From Azophilus sp965214305 (GTDB taxonomy: Bacteria > Pseudomonadota > Gammaproteobacteria > Pseudomonadales > Azotimanducaceae), in assembly GCA_965214305.1 (NCBI GenBank), contig OZ243949.1:2480001-2544000 (forward strand): 64,000 nucleotides of DNA. Reading direction: 5' to 3'. The notes under the pieces were generated by a model, which did not search any database, was not told the DNA's origin, and was given only the letters and a program-made list of their open reading frames with translations. Made by a program: the position numbers and the translations under genes. This document shows positions 58,592-64,000 of the stretch, in pieces; position 1 is the first letter of the stretch, and each line of letters opens with the position of its first letter.

Positions 58592-58680
58592 TTTCGTCGC
58601 GAGGGTGCCGACTGTCTCTGCTTGCGAGAGGCATCCCCTCGCGCACCCCGGGCTGGAGGCTCCGTCGTCCGCGGTAGGCA

Positions 58681-58704
58681 GTTGATGAGATAGACGGGCT
58701 AACC
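58681..58704. repeat. GTTRATGAGATRGACG repeat at the comF stop
   Basis: GTTGATGAGATAGACGGGCT followed by AACC, matching 38222-38245 at the aceK stop. The comF TAG (complement of 58699-58701) is inside it. Confidence 0.5.
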
Positions 58705-59403
58705 CGACGGAACCCGCGCCACCGCCCACAGATCGACACGGGTTGCGCCGGCCAAGAGCAGTGCCGAGGCCAGTTCCGAGGCGGTTGCTCCCGTTGTCAT
58801 AACGTCGTCCACGATGGCGAGATGCCCCGCGAATGGCCGCGTTGCCCGGAATGCGCCCCGTACACTTTGGGCGCGTGCGTCGCGTGATTGTCCGCGTTGT
58901 GGTTTGCGGCCGCTGATGCGCTTGATGCCTCGACGATGCACCGGCAAACGATAGCGCCGCGCCAGCGGAGTGGCCAGTAGAACGGCTTGGTTGTGGCCGC
59001 GCCGAAGCAATCGGCCGCTGGTAAGCGGTACTGGCACCAGCCCATCCGGAATATCCGCCTGCGCCATTTCGACACCACGCCCAAGCAGGCCGCTCAGCAG
59101 CCTCGCCTCGCCGAGACCCCGTGCCAATTTGGCGGCGCGTACCCAGCGTCGTACGGCACCCGCGTAAAGCAGGGGTGTGATCGTGGCCGCAAAGGGCGGC
59201 GGTGTTTGGACGCATTGTATGCAAACCTCGTCCCTGTCCGTTGGTGGGCAGACGGTGGTTGGTTGGGGCAGCCCACAGCGACGGCAGGGGTGACGATTCC
59301 ACGCCAAGCTTTCCTCGCAGTGTGTACACAGGTCGCAATCCCGGTCCATTTCCCGGTTGCAGAGGCGACAAACGCGCGGTATCCACCAGTCGACAAATCC
59401 CAT
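58699..59403 (-). CDS. comF: ComF-family phosphoribosyltransferase-like protein
   Basis: This 234-residue protein has an N-terminal zinc finger (VCRLCNREMDRDCDLCTHCE and CRRCGLPQP, plus CIQC). The phosphoribosyltransferase-like domain shows LVPVPLTSGRLLRRGHNQAVLLA, RKPQRGQSRDARAQSVRGAF and the PRPP-binding loop LAIVDDVMTTGATASELA. ComF/GntX proteins are linked to DNA uptake or use of DNA as nutrient; the biochemical step is not firmly known. It sits just upstream of modA on the same strand. Confidence 0.92.
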   Translation of the reverse strand: MGFVDWWIPRVCRLCNREMDRDCDLCTHCEESLAWNRHPCRRCGLPQPTTVCPPTDRDEVCIQCVQTPPPFAATITPLLYAGAVRRWVRAAKLARGLGEARLLSGLLGRGVEMAQADIPDGLVPVPLTSGRLLRRGHNQAVLLATPLARRYRLPVHRRGIKRISGRKPQRGQSRDARAQSVRGAFRATRPFAGHLAIVDDVMTTGATASELASALLLAGATRVDLWAVARVPSG

Positions 59404-59558
59404 CAGCCCGTTTTAGCGCCAAAATACCCCTGCCGCTAGCGGCCAATCGCCAAGGATTTTGTCGGTTTATCGCCATAGGAACAATTCCCGGCAAATGTGG
59501 ATTTATTCTGATGCAAGGCTAATATCGAGTATTTAGGACACCACTGGGGGGATTTGTC

Positions 59559-61304
59559 ATGTTGGAGTACCGGGCGCCGGAGCGGGATTTGGAGTTCCTC
59601 TTGTTCGACCTATTCAAGGTCGGCGAGGAATGGCGCGACATTCCCGATTTCTCCGATTTCTCCGAAGATTTGGTGCGCGCCGTGGTGGGCGAGGCGGGTC
59701 GGGTCGCGGAGGAAGTCATGGCACCGCTCAATCAATCCGCCGATGCCGAGGGTTGCCGGTGGCACGACGGCGTGGTGACGACGCCAACGGGTTTCAAGGC
59801 AGCCTACGATCAATTGGCCCAGGGCGGCTGGTTGGGTCTGGCCGGTAATCCGCGTTACGGTGGCCAGGGCATGCCCAAACTCCTCGGTTGCTTGGTGGAA
59901 GAGATGTTTTGGGCCGCCAACACCAATCTTTATCTGTATGCCGTACTGACCGCCGGTGCCTGTATTTGCATTGACACCCACGGCAGCGAGGCGCAAAAGC
60001 GGCTGTACCTGCCAAAGCTCTATTCGGGTGTGTGGAGCGGTGCCATGGATCTCACCGAACCCCAGGCGGGGACGGATCTCGGTATCATCCGCACAAGGGC
60101 TGAAGCGGTGGGCGACGGCACCTACCGCATCGCCGGCACCAAAATTTTCATCACCAGCGGCGAACACGATTTGGCGGAAAACATCGTCCACCTGGTGCTC
60201 GCCAAGGTGCCCGGGGCACCAGCGGGCTCTCGCGGCATCAGCCTTTTCATCGTGCCCAAATTTATTCCCAACGCGGACGGTACCATCGGTGAGCGCAATG
60301 CTGTGCTGAGTGGTTCCATCGAGCACAAAATGGGCATCAACGGCAGCGCTACCAATGTCATGAATTACGATAATGCGGTTGGTTTTCGCGTTGGCGAGGA
60401 GAACGCCGGCCTTGCCTGCATGTTCACCATGATGAATTACGCACGGCTATCCGTCGGGTTGCAGGGCTTGGGTGCGGGCGAACTGGCCTATCAGCAAGCG
60501 TCCCGCTATGCCCGGGACCGGTTGCAGGGGCGCTCCCCCGATGGTGCGCAAAATGCCGATGCGCCGGCGGATTCGTTGCTGGTGCATCCGGATGTGCGCC
60601 GCATGTTGCTCAGCATCCGCGCCTACACTGAAGCCGGACGCGCCTTTGCGGTGTTAGCTGGCCTCAGCCTCGACCGCGCCAAGTATGGGGGCGATGTGGA
60701 AAGCCAGAAGTTGTCGGAACTGTTGACGCCCATAGCCAAGGCGTTCCTGTCCGATCGCGGCTTTGAGTGCGCGGTCATGGGGCAGCAGGTTTTCGGTGGC
60801 CACGGCTTTATCAAGGAGTGGGGTATCGAGCAGGTGGTGCGGGATGCTCGCATCGCGCAGATTTACGAAGGAACCAATGGCGTTCAGGCACTTGATTTCG
60901 TTGGCCGCAAGGTTTGTCGGGATGGCGGGCGAACGCTCTATGCATTGCTCGACAGCATGCAAGCCACATCGGTGCCGCCCTGTTATCAAAAGCCGTTGGG
61001 CGAGGCGATTGCTCGGCTGCGCTCCGTGGCCGAACAGGTTGTTGCCCGAGCGCGCGACGATGCGAATGTTCCCGGTGCCGTTGCAACCGATTTTCTCGAC
61101 CTCACCGGCCATACCCTTTATGCCTGGTTGTGGGCGCGTATGGTCGCTGCCGCGGGCGACGACGAATTTGGCCGAGCCAAGCGGCGTACAGCGGATTTCT
61201 TCTACGCTCGGCTGCTTCCTAAAACGCTGGCCCTAGCAGCCGGTGTGCGTGCCGATACGGATGTTCTGATGAGTTTCGAAGACGCGGCATTTTTGCGTGG
61301 ATGA
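59559..61304 (+). CDS. Acyl-CoA dehydrogenase, DmdC-like
   Basis: This 581-residue FAD enzyme is of the long acyl-CoA dehydrogenase type with an extra C-terminal domain. The N-terminal signature YRAPERDLEFLLFDLF is typical of 3-methylmercaptopropionyl-CoA dehydrogenase (DmdC) and close relatives. MDLTEPQAGTDLGIIRTRAE and YRIAGTKIFITSGEHDL form the FAD/substrate region. The catalytic base region is QIYEGTNGVQALDFVGRKV. The DMSP demethylation pathway (DmdABCD) is one possible role, but the same subfamily also serves fatty-acid oxidation, and no other dmd genes are visible here. It is monocistronic. Confidence 0.85.
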   Translation: MLEYRAPERDLEFLLFDLFKVGEEWRDIPDFSDFSEDLVRAVVGEAGRVAEEVMAPLNQSADAEGCRWHDGVVTTPTGFKAAYDQLAQGGWLGLAGNPRYGGQGMPKLLGCLVEEMFWAANTNLYLYAVLTAGACICIDTHGSEAQKRLYLPKLYSGVWSGAMDLTEPQAGTDLGIIRTRAEAVGDGTYRIAGTKIFITSGEHDLAENIVHLVLAKVPGAPAGSRGISLFIVPKFIPNADGTIGERNAVLSGSIEHKMGINGSATNVMNYDNAVGFRVGEENAGLACMFTMMNYARLSVGLQGLGAGELAYQQASRYARDRLQGRSPDGAQNADAPADSLLVHPDVRRMLLSIRAYTEAGRAFAVLAGLSLDRAKYGGDVESQKLSELLTPIAKAFLSDRGFECAVMGQQVFGGHGFIKEWGIEQVVRDARIAQIYEGTNGVQALDFVGRKVCRDGGRTLYALLDSMQATSVPPCYQKPLGEAIARLRSVAEQVVARARDDANVPGAVATDFLDLTGHTLYAWLWARMVAAAGDDEFGRAKRRTADFFYARLLPKTLALAAGVRADTDVLMSFEDAAFLRG

Positions 61305-61374
61305 TCAAGAAGCCAAGATCCTGCCGCAAACGCTGACGCGCGCAACAACGCCGGATTGCCGATAGAGAGCGGGT

Positions 61375-61463
61375 CTGCGGGTCTCCCCTTGGGGCGCGTC
61401 CAGCTCGTTCCCGCCTCCCGCACAAGCAGGAAAAGGGTGCCCAGCGCCGCAAGGGAAGACCCG
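61375..61463. repeat. 14-bp inverted repeat downstream of the acyl-CoA dehydrogenase
   Basis: GCGGGTCTCCCCTT and AAGGGAAGACCCGC pair with one mismatch across a spacer of about 60 bases. They could form a stable structure between the dehydrogenase and the small convergent membrane-protein gene, possibly a bidirectional terminator. Confidence 0.5.
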
Positions 61464-61474
61464 CAGGCTCCTAG
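61462..61474. repeat. CTAG-family repeat end at a stop codon
   Basis: CGCAGGCTCCTAG on the plus strand. Its CTAG supplies the TAG stop of the small membrane protein on the minus strand. Confidence 0.55.
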
Positions 61475-61668
61475 TTCAGCTTGTTTATCAGGCGATAAGC
61501 GGCGATCAATATCCCGAAGCCGACGTAACAGCCAAACAGTGCGATAACGAGCAAAAGCCCCATCTGCGGAGTGACCACCTGATGCATCACCATGTAGACG
61601 ATGGCGCCGACCAAGGTGAAGAATGAAGCGGGCACAAGAATAAAGCCGAGCCGCTTGGTTGCCTTCAA
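61471..61668 (-). CDS. Small two-helix membrane protein, unknown function
   Basis: This 65-residue protein starts MKATKRLGFILVPASFFTLV. Two membrane helices (FILVPASFFTLVGAIVYMVM and MGLLLVIALFGCYVGFGILIAAY) and short tails (MKATKRLG, RLINKLN) make up the protein. The basic N-terminus suggests both ends face the cytoplasm. No family recognised. The stop TAG is formed by the end of a CTAG repeat. Confidence 0.6.
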   Translation of the reverse strand: MKATKRLGFILVPASFFTLVGAIVYMVMHQVVTPQMGLLLVIALFGCYVGFGILIAAYRLINKLN

Positions 61669-61734
61669 TGTCGTGCCTCGTCCTACTTCCTGTTAGAAGA
61701 CGGCGGTGGCGGTTTCCACCGTCAATATCGCTCT

Positions 61735-61762
61735 CGCAGGCTCCTAGGAGTCTCTGCCGAGG
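61735..61762. repeat. CTAG-family interspersed repeat, copy 9
   Basis: CGCAGGCTCCTAGGAGTCTC followed by TGCCGAGG, a short palindrome around CCTAGG in the gap upstream of the small membrane-protein gene. Confidence 0.6.
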
Positions 61763-61803
61763 CTTTGAAACATTAGGCTCGGCTACCAATGGAGTCAACA
61801 GCT

Positions 61804-61892
61804 GGTGGTGTCTCAGTTTGCATGGCTTTGGGTTTGGGCGTAGCCCCAACCGCGGCGTCCCACGGCCGAGAAATTCAAACTGATACACTACC
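61804..61892 (-). mobile_element. 89-bp MITE, diverged subfamily, with perfect 8-bp target duplication
   Basis: Ends are GGTGGTGTCTCAGTTTG and CAAACTGATACACTACC. CAACAGCT is repeated exactly at 61796-61803 and 61893-61900. The interior differs from the other copies. The insertion cut the 3' end of mpl, and the mpl stop codon (61875-61877) is inside the element. Confidence 0.92.
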
Positions 61893-63284
61893 CAACAGCT
61901 CATGAAGTGTGGCGGGCAGCTTGCGATGAATGCCCTGGAAGCCTCCGTTCGACAGGATGACGATGTGGCGCCGCCGCCGCGGCAGTTCCGCCACGGCATG
62001 CAGTAATGCGTCCAAGTCGTCGAACAACCGTGCCGGGACCGGACACTTGGCGACCACTTCGTCCATGTTCCAATCGATGTTCTCGCCACGGAACCAAAAG
62101 ACGCAATCGGCGGCCCCGGCGCAGCCGATGAGGTCCGCGCGCAATGTGCCGAGTGACATGGTGTGGGTGCGCGGCTCGATGATGGCGAGAATTTCCTCTT
62201 GGCCAACGCGCTGGCGCAACCCTTCAAGCGTCGTGCGAATGGCCGTGGGGTGGTGGGCGAAATCGTCGTAGAGGGTCGTACCGCCAACTTCGGCAATGAC
62301 TTCCAGGCGCCGTTTGACCCCGGAAAACCGATTTAGCGCATCAATGGCCGTGGTTGGCGACACACCCGCATGGTGCGCCGCAACCAGTGCGCCCAGAGCG
62401 TTGTTAATGTTGTGTGAGCCGAGTTGCGACCAGTTGATGCGGCCAATCCGCTCGCCATTGCGAGCCAGATCGAAGGCGCTGCCGTCGGGCGCGGCATTGC
62501 GGTGCTGCCAGAGTTCCCCGTTGTCTTGCTCCAATAGGACTTCCGGGGGGCTGTTTCCGAAACGGGCAACCGGGGTCCAGCAACCCCGGCCTATCACTTC
62601 ATTCACGGCCGGGTCGGCACTCGGCGCCACAATCAGCCCGTCACCGGGTACCGAGCGCAGCAGTTGCTGGAACTGCGTTTGGATTGCCTGAAGGTCGGCA
62701 AAGATGTCGGCGTGGTCGAATTCCAAGTTGTTGATTACCAGGGTGCGGGGGCGATAGTGGAGGAACTTGGAGCGCCGGTCGAAATAGGATGTGTCGTACT
62801 CATCGGCTTCGACCACAAAAAAAGGGCTGCTGCCGAGACGCGCCGACCGGTTAAAGTTCCGCGGCACACCGCCAATCAAATAGCCGGGTTCCAGGCCGGC
62901 GTAGTCGAGAATCCAGGCCAGCATACTGGCGGTGCTGGTCTTGCCGTGGGTTCCGGCAACCGCCAGCGTCCAGCGGCCAGGCAGCACCGCCTCGCCGAGC
63001 CACTGTGCCCCGGAGGTATAGGGTAGGCCGCTGTTCAAAACGGCCTCTACCGCTGCGTTTCCCCTGGGCAGCTTGGCGTTGCCGATGACAACGAGGTCCG
63101 GGGGCGGCTGCAGATGCTCCGGCGTGAACCCTTCGTAAACCTGTATATCGGCGGCGGCGAGCTGGTCGCTCATCGGCGGATACAGTGCCCGGTCGCTGCC
63201 AGAAACCGCATGGCCCAGCTCGCGTGCGAGCTGGGCGAGGCTGCCCATCAGGGTGCCGCCGATGCCGAGAAAGTAAATCTTCAT
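61875..63284 (-). CDS. mpl: UDP-N-acetylmuramate--L-alanyl-gamma-D-glutamyl-meso-DAP ligase
   Basis: This cytosolic Mur-ligase-family enzyme of 469 residues recycles the murein tripeptide by joining it to UDP-MurNAc. It starts MKIYFLGIGGTLMGSLAQLA. Central features are AVAGTHGKTSTASMLAWIL (ATP-binding), LVINNLEFDHADIFADL, SHNINNALGALVAAH, YDDFAHHPTAIRTTLEGLR and EPRTHTMSLG. The final residues (LLGSVSV) come from an inserted MITE. Without the insertion the frame would have continued, so the C-terminal tail has been replaced. The catalytic regions are unaffected. Confidence 0.95.
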   Translation of the reverse strand: MKIYFLGIGGTLMGSLAQLARELGHAVSGSDRALYPPMSDQLAAADIQVYEGFTPEHLQPPPDLVVIGNAKLPRGNAAVEAVLNSGLPYTSGAQWLGEAVLPGRWTLAVAGTHGKTSTASMLAWILDYAGLEPGYLIGGVPRNFNRSARLGSSPFFVVEADEYDTSYFDRRSKFLHYRPRTLVINNLEFDHADIFADLQAIQTQFQQLLRSVPGDGLIVAPSADPAVNEVIGRGCWTPVARFGNSPPEVLLEQDNGELWQHRNAAPDGSAFDLARNGERIGRINWSQLGSHNINNALGALVAAHHAGVSPTTAIDALNRFSGVKRRLEVIAEVGGTTLYDDFAHHPTAIRTTLEGLRQRVGQEEILAIIEPRTHTMSLGTLRADLIGCAGAADCVFWFRGENIDWNMDEVVAKCPVPARLFDDLDALLHAVAELPRRRRHIVILSNGGFQGIHRKLPATLHELLGSVSV

Positions 63285-63494
63285 TGAGTATATCTGGCGG
63301 AGGGGTTGCCCCAGCCCCGCAAAGCCCGTGATCCAACTGAACGGGGTCTAACCCGGATACCCCGCCAACTTCGTTGCAATACGCTGGCACCTTCAGCCTG
63401 GGAAGCGCGAAGGGATCCGCTTCGCTGGAGAAAGCGTTAGCGAGATATCCGGGCCAAGCGTACCACCCGGCAGCGGCTGGGCATATGGTGTTTC

Positions 63495-63584
63495 GGTAGT
63501 GGCTCAGTTTCAATTTCCGCCGCCCTAGAGACCAGGCCCGCGTTGGGCCGAGGTCAAGAAGATTTTTCAAATTGAGCCACTAAT
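63495..63584 (+). mobile_element. 90-bp MITE, copy 5, decayed right end
   Basis: The left end GGTAGTGGCTCAGTTTCAAT is intact and the right end reads TTGAGCCACTAAT. The flanking octamers agree in only 5 of 8 positions, so the insertion is older. It lies in the 399-base gap between mpl and the phosphofructokinase gene. The rest of the gap shows a short inverted pair (CCCGGATA near 63352, TATCCGGG near 63446) and no gene. Confidence 0.85.
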
Positions 63585-63683
63585 CTTGTTTTCCTTGCGG
63601 GGCATGAGGGTGCGGATGCTGTTATAGTCCCCGCCTGCCAAAACCTTCGATACGTCGAGCATCCTCTTTAGGTAAACAAGCAA

Positions 63684-64000
63684 ATGGCGCGGGCCAATGC
63701 CTTTTATGCACAATCGGGCGGGGTAACCTCCGTTATCAACGCCACGGCTTGCGGGGTTATTGAGACGGCGCGCCAGCATTCTGACAAGATTGGCAAGATG
63801 CTGGCGGGCCGCAACGGCATTCTTGGCGCACTCGCCGAGGAATTGATTGACACCGGCCGCGAATCGGCGGCAACCATTGCCGGATTGCGCCACACACCCG
63901 GCGGCGCTTTCGGCTCCTGCCGCTACAAGCTCGGCACCATTGAGGATAATGAGCGGCAATATCGGCGCCTGATTGATGTCTTTGCCGCCCACAACATTCG
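63684..64000 (+). CDS. Pyrophosphate-type 6-phosphofructokinase, N-terminal part (runs off the window)
   Basis: The open frame from ATG at 63684 reads MARANAFYAQSGGVTSVINA, then TACGVIETARQ and ILGALAEELIDTGRES, to the window edge. AQSGGVTSVINATxxGVI is the start of the PPi-dependent phosphofructokinase group (glycine-rich nucleotide/PPi loop), and GGAFGSCRYKL is typical of the same group. The enzyme phosphorylates fructose 6-phosphate reversibly with PPi instead of ATP. AGG lies about 12 bases before the ATG. The 3' end is outside the window. Confidence 0.88.
   Translation, partial: MARANAFYAQSGGVTSVINATACGVIETARQHSDKIGKMLAGRNGILGALAEELIDTGRESAATIAGLRHTPGGAFGSCRYKLGTIEDNERQYRRLIDVFAAHNI

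Noticed and set aside
57824..59494. A 556-residue minus-strand reading of modA
   Set aside because: The upstream 300 residues overlap comF in another frame and are low-complexity. The signal peptide at 58591 marks the real start.
61202..62296. A 364-residue minus-strand ORF overlapping the 3' end of mpl
   Set aside because: It crosses the MITE, a CTAG repeat and the end of the acyl-CoA dehydrogenase gene with no family pattern. It is a chance open frame.
63567..63992. A 141-residue minus-strand ORF at the window end
   Set aside because: It is antisense to the clear phosphofructokinase N-terminus on the plus strand.

Overview
The window looks like chromosomal DNA of a GC-rich gammaproteobacterium. 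The evidence is the neighbourhood zapB-like / zapA / 6S RNA / ygfA, the pepP-ubiH pair, aceK, ptsP next to rppH, lgt-thyA, mpl and a PhoR-type kinase beside pstS. A DmdC-like acyl-CoA dehydrogenase, a large Mrp-type antiporter and TonB-linked uptake would suit a marine or saline habitat, but that is inference. I found no tRNA, rRNA, CRISPR array or prophage.

Layout. 1-3.1 kb: phosphate uptake and sensing (pstC partial, pstS, phoR). 3.4-6.4 kb: a two-gene glycosyltransferase pair (TIGR04283/TIGR04282 type) and a Baeyer-Villiger-type flavin monooxygenase. 6.7-10.4 kb: an outer-membrane porin, rpiA and ilvA. 10.5-12.0 kb: ygfA, 6S RNA, zapA, zapB-like. 12.3-19.8 kb: pepP-ubiH followed by the glycine cleavage set gcvT-gcvH-gcvPA-gcvPB. 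19.7-22.5 kb: a DUF255 thioredoxin-fold protein and a Rap1a/Tai-like secreted protein. 22.9-30.3 kb: a nine-gene Mrp/Mbh-like cation antiporter cluster with no separate MrpA and three MrpD-type subunits. 30.3-40.3 kb: photolyase, rppH, ptsP, an NRDE protein, lgt, thyA, gene debris, aceK and a coiled-coil protein. 40.4-45.3 kb: a mobile-element region. 45.4-52.1 kb: a triplicated beta-helix lipoprotein and a TonB-dependent receptor behind a possible PhoB box. 52.3-64 kb: an LLM oxidoreductase, an acyltransferase, a VOC/HPPD-like gene with a divergent Lrp regulator, modCBA, comF, an acyl-CoA dehydrogenase, mpl and the start of a PPi-type phosphofructokinase.

The most unusual part is 40.9-45.3 kb. 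A 140-bp module (an IS1595-like terminal repeat, a sigma70-like promoter, a strong Shine-Dalgarno, ATG and a poly-C tract inside the signal peptide) occurs twice, 97% identical. It precedes two unrelated secreted proteins, each with six cysteines after the predicted signal peptide. One tract has 9 C and is in frame. The other has 33 C and is out of frame. This looks like a phase-variable expression module carried as passenger DNA by an IS1595-type transposon. The outer ends (41021 and 45312) are both flanked by AAAAATTT, and the adjacent 89-bp MITE is flanked by the same octamer.

The second theme is short interspersed repeats at gene ends. A ~90-bp MITE with 8-bp target duplications, a CTAG-ended palindrome family and a third ~24-bp motif lie at, or supply, the stop codons of about nine genes (the TIGR04282 transferase, lgt, a small lipoprotein, mpl, the LLM oxidoreductase, an acyltransferase, a small membrane protein, aceK, comF). 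Several housekeeping enzymes also carry low-complexity insertions not expected for their families.
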